The notes under the pieces are model-generated. The model ran no database searches and had not been told where the DNA came from. It saw only the letters and a list, made by a program, of their open reading frames with translations. A DNA stretch of 32,723 nt from an uncultured Pelagibacteraceae bacterium (GTDB taxonomy: Bacteria > Pseudomonadota > Alphaproteobacteria > Pelagibacterales > Pelagibacteraceae), in NCBI GenBank assembly GCA_902522915.1, contig CABYXQ010000012.1:1-32723 (forward strand), in the 5' to 3' direction. This document shows, in pieces, positions 1-10,585 of the stretch; position 1 is the first letter of the stretch, and each line of letters opens with the position of its first letter. The translations under genes and the position numbers were made by a program.

Positions 1-242
1 TTTCTATCATCACCGAAAATTACAACACCTACATTTTCACTTTCTAAATTTAAAGCCATTCCTTTAGAACCATCAGCAAATTCAACCATCTCTCCAGCTT
101 GAACATTATCAAGACCATAAATTCTAGCGATACCATCTCCTACAGATAATACTTGCCCAACCTCAGTTACTTCTGCTTTGTCTCCAAAGTTTTTAATTTG
201 TTCTTTGAGTATCTTTGTTACTTCTGAAGGATTTATTTCCAT
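1..242 (-). CDS. atpA: ATP synthase F1 subunit alpha, N-terminal part (cut by window edge)
   Basis: This is the first 80 codons of the F1 alpha subunit, the non-catalytic nucleotide-binding subunit of the F-type ATP synthase. Reading the reverse complement from the ATG at 242 gives a start of [16 protein letters not shown], followed by the beta-barrel segment [17 protein letters not shown] and then the stretch around residues 54-78 ending in VVIFGDD. This is the standard alpha-subunit N-terminus. The reading frame stays open to position 1, so the gene continues outside the window and the Walker A region is not visible. Its ATG directly abuts the stop codon of atpH, which fits the usual delta-alpha order of an atp operon and suggests translational coupling. 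Confidence 0.95.
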   Translation of the reverse strand, partial: MEINPSEVTKILKEQIKNFGDKAEVTEVGQVLSVGDGIARIYGLDNVQAGEMVEFADGSKGMALNLESENVGVVIFGDDR

Positions 243-800
243 TTATGCCTCTATCATTCTAGTTTCGATTTGTTGTAATTTATTTTTAATTGAGGTATCC
301 ACCATAGTGCTTCCGACTTGGACCACTAACCCTCCTATTAAACTTTCATCATGTTTATAGTTTAATTTTATTTTAGAGCTAAAATTTTTAGTAAGTTCAT
401 CTGTAATTTTAGAAATTTCATCACTCGATAACTCTTTAGCAGATTTTAACTCAGCTTTTAACTCTCCTCTTTTTTTTGAACAAGTTTCAATAAAACTATT
501 TAAAATTTGTTCTAAATAGAAAAAACGTCTTTTATTTATTAAAAAACTTAAAAAATTTTTTAATAAACTTTCAAATTTATTTTTATCAGAAATATCACTA
601 ATAACTTTTAAAAGATCATCCTGCTTATTTGTAGGATCTTTAATTAAATTTGAAAAATCTTTACTAGAAGAAATTAAATTTAATATAGATAAGGATTGAT
701 CTTCCACTTGAGAAAGAACATTATTTTCACTTGCAAGCTCATACAAAGCTAAAGAATATCTTTCAGCTGAAGTTATTGAAAATCCCTTATTTTTACTCAA
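243..800 (-). CDS. atpH: ATP synthase F1 subunit delta
   Basis: This encodes the delta (OSCP-like) stator subunit that links the peripheral stalk to the top of the F1 head. It is 185 residues, the normal length. The N-terminal helical domain begins SAERYSLALYELASE, and the C-terminal part carries the family pattern LIGGLVVQVGSTMVDTS. The start is a TTG. No in-frame ATG lies nearby, and an AGAGGT ribosome-binding sequence sits seven bases upstream of the TTG, which supports it. The 108 bases between this gene and priA probably hold the atp operon promoter. The best match I can see is cttcaa (868-873) with aattaa (846-851) on the minus strand at 16-base spacing, which is weak. The gene abuts atpA. 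Confidence 0.95.
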   Translation of the reverse strand: MSKNKGFSITSAERYSLALYELASENNVLSQVEDQSLSILNLISSSKDFSNLIKDPTNKQDDLLKVISDISDKNKFESLLKNFLSFLINKRRFFYLEQILNSFIETCSKKRGELKAELKSAKELSSDEISKITDELTKNFSSKIKLNYKHDESLIGGLVVQVGSTMVDTSIKNKLQQIETRMIEA

Positions 801-908
801 CTTTATACCTCTGTTATGTTGAAGATTATTTTTAAATCACGCTTTAATTAACATATGACTATAACGTCTTCAAGTAGCACATTCGTTTAAAAGTCCTTTT
901 TTTAAAGG

Positions 909-2864
909 TTAATTGAAGTTTATTGGATCAACATCAACTGAAAGTTTTATTCCTGATGAAAATTTATAATTTAGGATAATTTCAGCGATTGAATTCTGTA
1001 ATTTGAGAGATTTTGAGCCCCGAATTAACATTCTTATTCTAAATTTGCTTTTTAATCTAAAAATTGGTGCACTGACAGGCCCCAAAACTATTCCACTAAT
1101 TTTTTTTTCAATAAAATTTTTAAAACGAAAAGCTTCTTTTTCTAGTTTAGCTTCATTATCTCCTATTAAGATCAGTGAAATAAATCTTTGAAATGGAGGT
1201 AGCTTATTTTTTCTTCTAATATCTAATTCTCTATCAAGAAAAATGTTTGGATTTCTATTTGTTAAATCAGAAATCATTTTAGTATTAGTATTATAGGTTT
1301 GAAAATATACAGTAGCAGGTTTCCCAGTTCTTCCTGCACGTCCAGAAAGTTGGTGGTATAGCTGTAAATTTTTTTCAGCTGCTCTTAAATCATGTCCTTG
1401 TGAAGAGAGATCAATATCAACTACCACAATACAATTAAGGTTTGGAAAATGAAAACCTTTAGAGATTAACTGTGTTCCAACTAAAATTTGAACTTCGTTA
1501 TTAATTATTTTTTCTAATTTATCACGAGAATCTTTTTTGTTCATAGTGTCACTAGAAAAGATTTCTATTTTTTTTGAAGGGAAGTTTTTTTCAACCTCTT
1601 CGGATATTCTTTCAACTCCAGGACCACTAAAAATAAACTCACAGTTTCCATCTTTTACACAAGTTCTTTTCAAAGAAGATTTAAAACCACAATAATGGCA
1701 TAATAAATTATTTTTATTTTTATGATAAACTAAATTAATTGAACAATTAGGACATGAGTAAATATTAAAACATTTGTTGCAAAGTACGTGTGGAGAAAAC
1801 CCTCGTCTATTTAAAAAAAATAATACTTGATCATTTTTATCCAGATGAAATTTTACTTTTTCTATTATTTTTTTTGATAACCAGGATTGTTTTTCTAGTT
1901 TTGTTTCATTAAGATTAATTATTTCATAATTTGGTAATGATGCGTTTTGGTAACGTTTTTCTAATTTTGAAACACTATATTTACCCTTTTTGATATTTTC
2001 ATAAGTTTCAATTGATGGAACGGCTGTTATTAAGTTAATAGGAATATTTTCAAATGATGCTCTTGAAATAGCCATGTCTCTTGCATTATAGGTGACACCT
2101 TCATCTTGTTTGTAAGATTGATCATGTTCTTCATCAACAATGATTAAGCCTAGTTTTTTAAAAGGCAAAAACAATGATGATCTAGCACCAATAACAACTT
2201 TAATTTCTCCATTTGTGATACCACTCCATATAATTTCTTTCTTTTTTTTTGTAATACCAGAGTGCCAAACAGCCGGTGTAAAACCAAAAAATTCTATAAA
2301 TTTTTTTTCAAACTCACCAGTTAAGCCAATCTCAGGTAATAAAATTAAGCCCTGAAAACCTTTATTTATAATATTTTTTAGAGCTTCAAAATACACTATA
2401 GTTTTCCCTGAGCCTGTAATTCCTTGAAGAACATGAACTCTAAATTTTTGATTAAAAGCATTCATTTTTTTAAGAGATTTTATTTGTTCCTCAGAAAGCT
2501 TTATTAAATTTTTTTTTATATTTGTATCAAAAATTTTGTAATTTTCTTTTTGGATTTTTTCTACAGCGTTACTACTTAACAAAACTAATTTTAAAGCCAT
2601 TCCTTTTGGAATTATATTATATTCAGAAAACCAATTAAGAAATTTAATAGTTGTTTTTTTTAATGGTATGACGTCTAATTTTTTTAAAACACTTTTTATC
2701 TTAAAATTTCGACTATTCCTTTTTTCAAATTCATCCCAAACTACTCCTGTAATTTTAGATTTACCAAAAGGTACTACAACATAGTCACCAACTTTTAAAT
2801 TAATATTACTCTCATAAGTAAATGGATGATTAAATATATTTGGTAAAAGAATCGGTACTTTCAT
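909..2864 (-). CDS. priA: Primosomal protein N' (replication restart helicase PriA)
   Basis: PriA is a superfamily 2 DNA helicase that recognises stalled forks and reloads the replisome. The protein has 651 residues, shorter than the roughly 730 of E. coli. In order it shows an N-terminal 3'-DNA-binding region (VGDYVVVPFGKSKITGVVW), Walker A GITGSGKT at 148-155, the DEEH box in IIVDEEHDQSYK, and a zinc-binding cluster in the centre with paired cysteines (CNKC, CPNC, CHYC, then C-x5-C). The helicase C-terminal motifs VGTQLISKGFHFPNL and LSGRAGRTG follow. The zinc cysteines and helicase motifs look intact, so the shorter length seems to come from compact N-terminal and linker regions. The ATG start lies 22 bases downstream of lpd. 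Adjacency to atpH is chromosomal context with no functional link. Confidence 0.95.
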   Translation of the reverse strand: MKVPILLPNIFNHPFTYESNINLKVGDYVVVPFGKSKITGVVWDEFEKRNSRNFKIKSVLKKLDVIPLKKTTIKFLNWFSEYNIIPKGMALKLVLLSSNAVEKIQKENYKIFDTNIKKNLIKLSEEQIKSLKKMNAFNQKFRVHVLQGITGSGKTIVYFEALKNIINKGFQGLILLPEIGLTGEFEKKFIEFFGFTPAVWHSGITKKKKEIIWSGITNGEIKVVIGARSSLFLPFKKLGLIIVDEEHDQSYKQDEGVTYNARDMAISRASFENIPINLITAVPSIETYENIKKGKYSVSKLEKRYQNASLPNYEIINLNETKLEKQSWLSKKIIEKVKFHLDKNDQVLFFLNRRGFSPHVLCNKCFNIYSCPNCSINLVYHKNKNNLLCHYCGFKSSLKRTCVKDGNCEFIFSGPGVERISEEVEKNFPSKKIEIFSSDTMNKKDSRDKLEKIINNEVQILVGTQLISKGFHFPNLNCIVVVDIDLSSQGHDLRAAEKNLQLYHQLSGRAGRTGKPATVYFQTYNTNTKMISDLTNRNPNIFLDRELDIRRKNKLPPFQRFISLILIGDNEAKLEKEAFRFKNFIEKKISGIVLGPVSAPIFRLKSKFRIRMLIRGSKSLKLQNSIAEIILNYKFSSGIKLSVDVDPINFN

Positions 2865-2886
2865 ATCCTAATAATATGAAAATTTA

Positions 2887-4287
2887 TTAAGAGTGTATTG
2901 CTCTTTTATCTACTGATAATGCTGCTTCTTTAACAGCTTCTGAAAATGTTGGATGAGCATGGCAAGTTCTTGCAATATCTTCTGAGCTTGCACCAAATTC
3001 CATTGCAACACCAATCTCCGCAATAAGTTCTCCTGCATGAGGACCAATAATGTGTGCACCTAATACTTTATCAGTAGCTTCATCTGCTAAAATTTTTACA
3101 AATCCCTCCGCATCATCAATTGCTTTTGCTCTTGAATTTGCCATGAATGAAAACTTACCAACTTTATATTTTGTATTTAGTTCCTTTAATTGTTCTTCTG
3201 TCTTACCGATCGAAGCAACTTCAGGGGTTGTATAAATAACTCCAGGAATTGTTTCGTAATTAACATGGCCTGATTGACCTACAATATTTTCAGCAACTGC
3301 AATTCCTTCATCCTCCGCTTTATGAGCAAGCATTGGCCCACTTATAACGTCACCTATCGCATAAATGTTATTAATATTAGTTTTAAACATATTATTTGTT
3401 TTAACTCTTTTTCTTTCATCTAATTCAATTCCAACAGACTCTAAGTTTAAACCATTTGTATTTGCTTTTCGTCCAACAGAAATGAGCACAATATCACATT
3501 CTAAATTATTTTTATTTCCGTCTTTATCAATTGTTGAAACAACTGCTCCTGTTTTATTATTTTGGATAGCTTCAACCTTATTTTGCATATTAAATTTGAT
3601 TCCTTGTTTTGTTAAAATTTTCATAAATTCTGAAGAAATTTCTTTATCCATACCAGGAGTAATATGATCTAAAAATTCTACTACTTGCACTTCTGAGCCC
3701 AATCTTGACCAAACTGAACCCATTTCTAATCCAATGTAACCACCACCAACAACAATCATTTTTTTTGGAACTTTATCTAATTTTAGTGCACCTGTTGAAG
3801 ATACAATAACTCTCTCATCAATTTCTATTCCGGGCAGTGACACTGGCACAGAACCAGTTGCTATCACTGTTTTTTCAGCTTCAATAATGGTCTCTTTATT
3901 TTGATCATCTTTAATAATAATTGCATTTTGAGATTTAAAACTCCCATGGCCCTTAAAATATCTAACTTTGTTTTTTTTTAAAAGAAATTCAACACCTTTT
4001 GTAAGAGTAGTTACTGCTTTGTCCTTACTCTTCATCATCTTATCAAGATTTAGTTTTACTTCTCCAATCTCTATACCTTTGCTTGCCAAACCTTTTACTT
4101 TATGAAATTCCTCAGATAAATTAAGTAGACTCTTAGAAGGTATACAGCCAACATTTAAACATGTACCTCCTAGTGATCCTCTAGACTCTATGCATGCAGT
4201 TTTTAAACCAAGTTGAGCAAGTCTAATTGCACAAACATAGCCACCAGGTCCTCCACCAATTACAACTGCTTGAAATTTTTCTGACAT
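2887..4287 (-). CDS. lpd: Dihydrolipoyl dehydrogenase (E3 of 2-oxoglutarate dehydrogenase)
   Basis: This flavoenzyme reoxidises dihydrolipoyl groups on the E2 subunit, passing electrons through FAD and a redox disulfide to NAD+. The 466 residues show the FAD-binding glycine motif IGGGPGGYVCAIRLAQLG at the N-terminus, the redox pair Cys43/Cys48 in GGTCLNVGCIPSK, the NAD-binding motif VVGGGYIGLEMGSVWSRLG, the second FAD motif IYAIGDV, and the C-terminal His-Glu catalytic pair in HAHPTFSEA. Its ATG directly abuts the sucB stop codon. This position last in sucA-sucB-lpd implies it is the E3 of the 2-oxoglutarate complex. It could also serve pyruvate dehydrogenase or the glycine cleavage system, which this window cannot decide. 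Confidence 0.96.
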   Translation of the reverse strand: MSEKFQAVVIGGGPGGYVCAIRLAQLGLKTACIESRGSLGGTCLNVGCIPSKSLLNLSEEFHKVKGLASKGIEIGEVKLNLDKMMKSKDKAVTTLTKGVEFLLKKNKVRYFKGHGSFKSQNAIIIKDDQNKETIIEAEKTVIATGSVPVSLPGIEIDERVIVSSTGALKLDKVPKKMIVVGGGYIGLEMGSVWSRLGSEVQVVEFLDHITPGMDKEISSEFMKILTKQGIKFNMQNKVEAIQNNKTGAVVSTIDKDGNKNNLECDIVLISVGRKANTNGLNLESVGIELDERKRVKTNNMFKTNINNIYAIGDVISGPMLAHKAEDEGIAVAENIVGQSGHVNYETIPGVIYTTPEVASIGKTEEQLKELNTKYKVGKFSFMANSRAKAIDDAEGFVKILADEATDKVLGAHIIGPHAGELIAEIGVAMEFGASSEDIARTCHAHPTFSEAVKEAALSVDKRAIHS

Positions 4288-5598
4288 TTAAATATCCAAA
4301 AATAATCTTCTTGGGTCTTCTAAATTTTCCTTGACCATTTTTAAAAATGAAACAGACTCTTTACCATCAATTATTCTATGATCATATGATAGTGCCAAAT
4401 ACATTATTGGTCTTATTTTAATCTCTCCATCAACTACCATTGGTCTTTCAATGATGTTATGCATTCCTAAAACCCCAGATTGAGGAAGGTTTAATATTGG
4501 TGTTGAAAGCATTGACCCATAAACCCCTCCATTGCTAATTGTAAACGTTCCACCTTGAAGATCTTCTATCGTTAATTTTCCGCCTCTTGCTTTTTCAGAA
4601 ATTTCTTTAATATTTTTTTCAATATCTGCGAATGATAATTCATCAGCATTTCGTAAAACTGGAACTACCAACCCTTTATCGGTACCAACCGCAAAGCTCA
4701 AATTATAATAGTTTTTATAAATTATTTCATCGCCTTCTATTTCAGCATTTACGGCTGGATAATTTTTTAACGCAACGACGCACGCTTTGACAAAGAAAGA
4801 CATAAAGCCCAACTTAACTCCATAACGATTTTGAAAATCTTGCTGATTTTCTTTTCTCATATCCATTATATTTGTCATATCAACTTCGTTAAATGTTGTT
4901 AGTAGAGCTGCGTTTTCTTGTGCTTGTTTTAATCTTTTTGCAATTGTCTGTCTTAATCTGGTCATTTTAATTCTTTCTTCCTGGCCATATTTAGCTTTTC
5001 TTTCTGAAGGTTCTGGATTTGCTCCCATTAAGCTTATAAGATCACCTTTTAGAACTCTTCCATCTTTGCCTGATCCTTCTACTGAGCTAATATCAATTTT
5101 ATTTTCTGCAACTATTTTTCTAACTGCAGGTGACAAATTTTCACTTTTAAAATTATTTTTTGGAGGCTCTTCTTCTAAAATTTCATCTGTTAAAACTAAT
5201 GGTTTTTCTTCTTCTTTTAAGATTAATGGCTTTTCTTCTTTAGTTTTTTCCTCAAAAATTTTTGGTTCTTTTTTTGAAGGATCTAACTTAATTACATTAT
5301 TTTCTTTTGGATTAGTTACTGTTTTTTTAACTTCTTCTATTTTAACAGACTTATTACCTGAAGTTTCTGATACTGAACCCAAAAGAGCCCCTACCTCTAC
5401 AACTGATCCATCTTTAGAAGTTATACTTGTTAAAACTCCACTTATTGGTGAAGGTACTTCTAAATTGACCTTGTCTGTTTCAAGTTCAACGATTGGCTCA
5501 TCTGCTTCAACATCATCACCGGTATTTTTTAACCATTTGGCAACTGTTGCTTCAGTGATACTTTCACCCAGAGCAGGAACTAAAATTTTTTCACTCAT
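4288..5598 (-). CDS. sucB: Dihydrolipoyl succinyltransferase (E2 of 2-oxoglutarate dehydrogenase)
   Basis: This is the E2 core of the 2-oxoglutarate dehydrogenase complex, which transfers the succinyl group to CoA. The 436 residues contain one N-terminal lipoyl domain with the attachment lysine at K43 in [15 protein letters not shown] long charged linker rich in Lys, Glu and Pro follows, then the peripheral-subunit-binding domain ([30 protein letters not shown]). The C-terminal CoA acyltransferase domain carries the catalytic [12 protein letters not shown] motif. A single lipoyl domain is normal for SucB. It sits six bases after sucA and directly abuts lpd, so the three subunits are almost certainly co-transcribed. 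Confidence 0.96.
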   Translation of the reverse strand: MSEKILVPALGESITEATVAKWLKNTGDDVEADEPIVELETDKVNLEVPSPISGVLTSITSKDGSVVEVGALLGSVSETSGNKSVKIEEVKKTVTNPKENNVIKLDPSKKEPKIFEEKTKEEKPLILKEEEKPLVLTDEILEEEPPKNNFKSENLSPAVRKIVAENKIDISSVEGSGKDGRVLKGDLISLMGANPEPSERKAKYGQEERIKMTRLRQTIAKRLKQAQENAALLTTFNEVDMTNIMDMRKENQQDFQNRYGVKLGFMSFFVKACVVALKNYPAVNAEIEGDEIIYKNYYNLSFAVGTDKGLVVPVLRNADELSFADIEKNIKEISEKARGGKLTIEDLQGGTFTISNGGVYGSMLSTPILNLPQSGVLGMHNIIERPMVVDGEIKIRPIMYLALSYDHRIIDGKESVSFLKMVKENLEDPRRLFLDI

Positions 5599-5604
5599 TT
5601 TTAA

Positions 5605-8511
5605 TTATTCAAAAACTTTTTTTATAATTTCTTCTTGTTGAGAAATATGTCTTTTGGCAAACCCTGTTGCAGGAGATGCGTCTGGACTTCTTCCTATATA
5701 AGAAATATTGTTATTAGTAGCCTTTATATTATCCAAAGTCCATTGGATATAATCTCTCACTGAAAACCATGCCCCCATATTTTTTGGCTCTTCTTGACAC
5801 CAATAAAATTTAGCACTTTTTGAATACAGCTTTAGTTCTTTTACAAGAGTTTTTGCAGGAAAAGGGTAAAGTTGCTCTATTCTTAATAATGTTACATCAT
5901 CTTTTTTTAACTTTTCTCTAGCATCTAATAAATCAAAATAAACTTTCCCTGAGCAAAGAATTACCTTTTTAATTTTAGATTTTTCTTTAAGCTTAATAAA
6001 ACCTTTTGATTTAGGATCTATTGCATGGTCCCACAAAATTCTGTGAAAAGTATTTTTTTTATTAAAATCATCTAAATTTGAAACACAGTATTTATTTCTT
6101 AATAAAGATTTTGGTGTCATAATAATTAAAGGTTTTCTAAAATCTCTATGCATTTGACGTCTTAAAGCATGAAAATAATTTGCAGGTGTTGTGCAATTCA
6201 TTACCTGCATATTATCATTTGAACAAAGTTGCAAAAATCTCTCTAATCTTGCAGAAGAGTGTTCTGGACCTTGACCTTCATAACCATGAGGTAGAAGCAT
6301 TACTATACCTGAGGCTCTAGACCATTTTCTCTCCCCTGAGGCAATAAATTGGTCAATAACAACCTGGGCTCCATTTGCAAAATCTCCAAACTGTGCCTCC
6401 CATAGAGTTAAAGTATTGGGCTCAACCAAACTATATCCATATTCAAATCCTAAAACAGCAAGTTCAGATAAAAAACTATCTACAATTTCAAAGTTTTTTT
6501 GATTATCAGATATATTATTTAAAGGTATATATCTTGAATTATCAACTTGGTTTCTTAAAACAGAATGTCTTTGACTAAAAGTTCCTCTTCCTGAATCTTG
6601 CCCTACAAGTCTTACTGGATAGCCTTCATCTAATAAAGAACCAAAAGCAAGTGCTTCAGCAGTAGACCAGTCAATACCTCTTTTACTTTCAACAGCTTTT
6701 TTTCTAGAGGCTAATATTTTTATAATAGTTTTGTGAATATTTTTTTCTAGAGGTATTGAGTGTATTTTATCGGATATTTTTTTCAGTTTTACCTCATCAA
6801 CACCACTTACACCTCTTTTGTCTTTACCTTTTTCTGGCTTATATCTTGACCATGTTCCTTCAAACCATTCAATTTTGGGTTTATAATTTTTAGCGCTCTT
6901 ATATTGTTCATCTAGCAATTCTTTAAAAGAATTAACATTTTGATTTAAAATTTCCTCAGTAATCGAATTTTCATTTACAAGTTTATTTCCATAAATTTTA
7001 TATACACTAGGGTGAGACCTAATTTTTTTATACATTAATGGTTGAGTAAAAGATGGTTCGTCCCCTTCATTATGACCAAATCTTCGATAACAAATTAAAT
7101 CTACAACTACGTCTCTATTAAATTTTAGTCTAAACTCTGCAGCAATTCTTGTAGCATAAACAACTGCCTCAGGATCATCTCCATTGGCATGTAGTATTGG
7201 AGCCTCAACCATTTTAGCAACATCCGATGGATATGGAGAAGATCTTGCAAATCTTGGGCTTGTAGTAAAACCTATTTGATTATTAACAATAATGTGAATA
7301 GTCCCACCAGTATTATGTCCAGGCAATCCTGACATAGCAAAACATTCTGCAACAACACCTTGTCCTGCAAAAGCTGCATCTCCATGTATTAAGATTGGTA
7401 TAACCTTATTTCTATTCTTATCTTTATGAAAATATTGTTTTGCTCTAGTCTGTCCTAAAACTACTGGGTTGACTGCTTCCAAATGAGAAGGATTATCAGT
7501 TAAACTAACATGAACAGAGTTTCCATCAAACTGCCTATCCGAAGATGCACCAAGGTGATACTTTACATCTCCAGCACCTTCCTCAGAATTTGAATTTACT
7601 TCACCAGCAAACTCATTAAAAATTTTTTTATAAGATTTTTGTAATACATTGGCTAAAACATTAAGTCTACCACGGTGAGACATGCCAATTTTAACTTCTT
7701 TAATTTCATTCTGTCCACCAATTTTAATAATTTGTTCTAAAGCAGGAATTAAGCTTTCACCACCATCTAAACCAAATCTTTTAGTACCAACATATTTTTT
7801 GGCTAGAAATTTTTCGAACCCTTCTGCCTGAACTAGTTTATTTAAAATTGCCTCTTTACCATTTTTTGTAAATTTAAGAGCATTTTCATCTTTCTCTATT
7901 CTATCTCTAAACCATTTTCTTTCTTCAGGATTTGATATATGCATGAATTCATAACCAATATTTTCACAATAAGTTTTTTTTAAAAATTTTAATATTTCTT
8001 TTATGGTTGCATAATTCCTATTAATAACGCCATTAAGAAAAATTTTTTTTTCATAATTTTCTTTTTTAAAACCATAAAACTCTGGGTGCAATTCATCTAA
8101 ATAATCCGATTGTCTCATTTCCAAAGGGTCAAGATTTGCTAATAAGTGTCCTCTTAATCTATAGGCTCTAATCAATGATACGGCACTTATAGAGTCTTTA
8201 TTTGAATCTGCTAATAACTGATAATTAAATTTTTCTCCACTAATGTGCCTGCTATCATAGTTATCTTTCTTTAATTTTTTTTGAATTGCATTTATATCAA
8301 TTTTACTTTTTGAAGGACTCCACGAGGGCCCGTTTATTTCATTAGCAATAACATCTAATTCTTCGCCAATTTCTTGAAAATAATTAGACCAACTTTCTGG
8401 TAAGTCTGAGTCTTTATTTATAAATTTTAAATACATTTGTTCAATAAATGCACTGTTAGACTTGCTTAAAAATGAAGTTTTTTTGAATTCGAGATTTTTT
8501 GATGTAGACAT
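5605..8511 (-). CDS. sucA: 2-oxoglutarate dehydrogenase E1 component
   Basis: This thiamine-diphosphate enzyme decarboxylates 2-oxoglutarate and succinylates the lipoyl group of SucB. The 968 residues are a typical length. The N-terminus contains the FINKDSDLPESWSNYFQ helix that binds the E2 core. The TDP domain shows MSHRGRLNVLANV, HLGASSDR and GDAAFAGQGVVAE, followed by RRFGHNEGDEPSFTQPLMY. The second domain has RHSVLRNQ and LPHGYEGQGPEHSSARLERF. It is preceded by sucD with a 34-base gap and followed by sucB after six bases. No frameshift or missing motif is visible. Confidence 0.97.
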   Translation of the reverse strand: MSTSKNLEFKKTSFLSKSNSAFIEQMYLKFINKDSDLPESWSNYFQEIGEELDVIANEINGPSWSPSKSKIDINAIQKKLKKDNYDSRHISGEKFNYQLLADSNKDSISAVSLIRAYRLRGHLLANLDPLEMRQSDYLDELHPEFYGFKKENYEKKIFLNGVINRNYATIKEILKFLKKTYCENIGYEFMHISNPEERKWFRDRIEKDENALKFTKNGKEAILNKLVQAEGFEKFLAKKYVGTKRFGLDGGESLIPALEQIIKIGGQNEIKEVKIGMSHRGRLNVLANVLQKSYKKIFNEFAGEVNSNSEEGAGDVKYHLGASSDRQFDGNSVHVSLTDNPSHLEAVNPVVLGQTRAKQYFHKDKNRNKVIPILIHGDAAFAGQGVVAECFAMSGLPGHNTGGTIHIIVNNQIGFTTSPRFARSSPYPSDVAKMVEAPILHANGDDPEAVVYATRIAAEFRLKFNRDVVVDLICYRRFGHNEGDEPSFTQPLMYKKIRSHPSVYKIYGNKLVNENSITEEILNQNVNSFKELLDEQYKSAKNYKPKIEWFEGTWSRYKPEKGKDKRGVSGVDEVKLKKISDKIHSIPLEKNIHKTIIKILASRKKAVESKRGIDWSTAEALAFGSLLDEGYPVRLVGQDSGRGTFSQRHSVLRNQVDNSRYIPLNNISDNQKNFEIVDSFLSELAVLGFEYGYSLVEPNTLTLWEAQFGDFANGAQVVIDQFIASGERKWSRASGIVMLLPHGYEGQGPEHSSARLERFLQLCSNDNMQVMNCTTPANYFHALRRQMHRDFRKPLIIMTPKSLLRNKYCVSNLDDFNKKNTFHRILWDHAIDPKSKGFIKLKEKSKIKKVILCSGKVYFDLLDAREKLKKDDVTLLRIEQLYPFPAKTLVKELKLYSKSAKFYWCQEEPKNMGAWFSVRDYIQWTLDNIKATNNNISYIGRSPDASPATGFAKRHISQQEEIIKKVFE

Positions 8512-8545
8512 CTTATAATTTAATATAATCTTCTAATAATATTTT

Positions 8546-9421
8546 TCAATTGGACAGTTTATTAAACAAAGTTTTTCCGATTACTGATGGAGATTTAGCT
8601 ATAGTAATTCCAGATTCTTGCATTTTTTCAATTTTATCTTTTGCACCACCCTTTCCTCCTGAAATAATTGCTCCTGCATGTCCCATTCTTCGACCTGGAG
8701 GTGCAGTTATTCCAGCGATAAATCCCACTATAGGTTTTTTAATTTTATGATTTTTAACAAATTTAGCTGCTTCTTCTTCAGCTGTTCCTCCAATTTCTCC
8801 AATCATTAAAATGGACTCTGTCTCATCATCATTTAGAAACAAATCTAAACAATCGGTAAAATTTGTCCCATTAATTGGATCACCTCCAATTCCAATACAT
8901 GTTGATTGACCTAATCCATTTTCTGTTGTTTGAGCAACTGCTTCGTAGGTTAATGTGCCTGATCTAGATACAATCCCAACAGATCCTCTTTTATGAATAT
9001 TTCCTGGCATAATTCCAATCTTACATTCTCCAGGAGTTATAATTCCCGGGCAATTAGGTCCTATTAATCTGCTTTTTGAGCCAGTTAATTTTTTTTTAAC
9101 TTTAAGCATATCTTGAACTGGAATCCCTTCTGTAATACACACTATAAGTTCAATAGAAGCTTCTATTGCTTCTATAATGGCAGCAGCTGCAAACTTTGCG
9201 GGCACATAAATCATTGTTGCATCTGCACCTACTTCATTTTTTGCTTCTAAGACACTGTTAAAGACTGGTCTATCTAAATTTCTTTGACCACCTTTTTTAG
9301 GTGTTACACCGCCAACTAAATTTGTGCCGTATTTAATAGCCTGATCAGAATGAAAGGTGCCATGAGATCCTGTAAAACCCTGGCATATAACTTTTGTATT
9401 TTTATTAATTAATACTGACAC
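8546..9421 (-). CDS. sucD: Succinyl-CoA synthetase subunit alpha
   Basis: This subunit carries the phosphohistidine in the reversible conversion of succinyl-CoA, ADP and phosphate to succinate, CoA and ATP. The 291 residues match the family. The CoA-binding Rossmann region starts [17 protein letters not shown], the central part has [20 protein letters not shown] and [13 protein letters not shown], and the active-site histidine lies in [15 protein letters not shown]. The start codon is GTG. No in-frame ATG occurs near the N-terminus, and the family alignment begins at this point. The GTG lies one base after the sucC stop, so the two subunits are probably translationally coupled. Confidence 0.96.
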   Translation of the reverse strand: MSVLINKNTKVICQGFTGSHGTFHSDQAIKYGTNLVGGVTPKKGGQRNLDRPVFNSVLEAKNEVGADATMIYVPAKFAAAAIIEAIEASIELIVCITEGIPVQDMLKVKKKLTGSKSRLIGPNCPGIITPGECKIGIMPGNIHKRGSVGIVSRSGTLTYEAVAQTTENGLGQSTCIGIGGDPINGTNFTDCLDLFLNDDETESILMIGEIGGTAEEEAAKFVKNHKIKKPIVGFIAGITAPPGRRMGHAGAIISGGKGGAKDKIEKMQESGITIAKSPSVIGKTLFNKLSN

Positions 9422-9422
9422 T

Positions 9423-10583
9423 TTATTTTATTGCCTCAACTATTTTTTTAGCTGCATCATCTAAATTTTTAGCAGAGATTATTTTTAATCCTGAATTATC
9501 TAATATCTCTTTACCTTCTTTAAAATTTGTTCCGGCTAATCTGACAACTAAAGGAACTCGAATATCTATTTTTTTAGCAGCTTCAACAACTCCTTTTGCA
9601 AGGACATCACATCTCATTATCCCACCAAAAATATTAATTAAAATTCCTTTAACATTTTTATCTGAAAGAATTATTTTAAGTGCTTCTGAGACTTTTTCTT
9701 TTGATGCGCCACCGCCTACATCTAAAAAATTAGCCGGTTCCTCACCATATAATTTAATAATATCCATTGTAGCCATTGCTAGTCCAGCTCCATTAACCAT
9801 GCACCCGATACTACCGTCCAATTTTATATATGAAAGATCATGTTTGCTGGCTTCTATTTCTGTCGGATTTTCTTCATTTAAATCTCTTAAATCCATAATT
9901 TCAGGGTGTCTAAATAAAGCATTAGAGTCAAAATTAACTTTAGCATCTAAACAAATAATTTTTTCTTCCTTAGTTAAAATTAAAGGATTAACCTCGACCA
10001 TATTAGCATCTGTACTAATAAACATCGTATATATTGATTTGATTAAAGATATTGCTTGTTTTTTTTGATCATTATTTAGATTAAAAATTTTAACTATATT
10101 TTGACAATCTTCTTCTGAAATCTCATCACTTATTTCAAGTTTAGTTGTTATGATTTTTTCTGGAGTTTTTTTTGCAACTTCTTCTATATCCATTCCACCT
10201 TGATCACTTGATATAAAAGCAATCTTTGAACTAGCTCTATCTACTAAACATGACAAATAAAATTCTCTGTCTATATTTGAAGATTCTTCAACATACAATC
10301 TCTTAACCTCTCTTCCTTCGGGGCCAGTTTGGTGTGTTACAAGAGTTTTGCCTAGTAATTCTTTAGATGCCCTACTTAATTCTTCTAATGTATTTAAAAT
10401 TTTAACTCCACCTGCTTTACCTCTGCCACCTGCATGTATTTGAGCTTTTAAAACATATTTTTCGGTTTTAAGTGATTTAGCTTTTTCAACTACCTCGTCA
10501 ACAGTCAATCCAAAAATTCCTTCTGGGACAACTGCACCATATTTTTTTAAAATTTGTTTTGCTTGATGTTCGTGAATATTCAT
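9423..10583 (-). CDS. sucC: Succinyl-CoA synthetase subunit beta (ADP-forming)
   Basis: This is the nucleotide-binding ATP-grasp subunit that partners SucD in substrate-level phosphorylation in the TCA cycle. The 386 residues begin [16 protein letters not shown], the family's standard N-terminus. The ATP-grasp loop is [12 protein letters not shown], the metal-binding region includes MVEVNPLI, and the C-terminal domain contains [11 protein letters not shown] and [16 protein letters not shown]. It follows mdh after two bases and is followed by sucD after one. The mdh-sucC-sucD-sucA-sucB order is common in alphaproteobacteria. Confidence 0.97.
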   Translation of the reverse strand: MNIHEHQAKQILKKYGAVVPEGIFGLTVDEVVEKAKSLKTEKYVLKAQIHAGGRGKAGGVKILNTLEELSRASKELLGKTLVTHQTGPEGREVKRLYVEESSNIDREFYLSCLVDRASSKIAFISSDQGGMDIEEVAKKTPEKIITTKLEISDEISEEDCQNIVKIFNLNNDQKKQAISLIKSIYTMFISTDANMVEVNPLILTKEEKIICLDAKVNFDSNALFRHPEIMDLRDLNEENPTEIEASKHDLSYIKLDGSIGCMVNGAGLAMATMDIIKLYGEEPANFLDVGGGASKEKVSEALKIILSDKNVKGILINIFGGIMRCDVLAKGVVEAAKKIDIRVPLVVRLAGTNFKEGKEILDNSGLKIISAKNLDDAAKKIVEAIK

Positions 10584-10585
10584 TA

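Noticed and set aside
885..912. Rho-independent terminator after priA
   Set aside because: There is only a 5-pair AT-rich stem (CCTTT/AAAGG) with no proper U tract on the minus strand. It is too weak to call.
5066..5641. 191-codon plus-strand frame over the start of sucB
   Set aside because: It is the antisense of the Lys/Glu/Pro-rich linker and lipoyl domain. Low-complexity coding sequence commonly leaves its opposite strand open.
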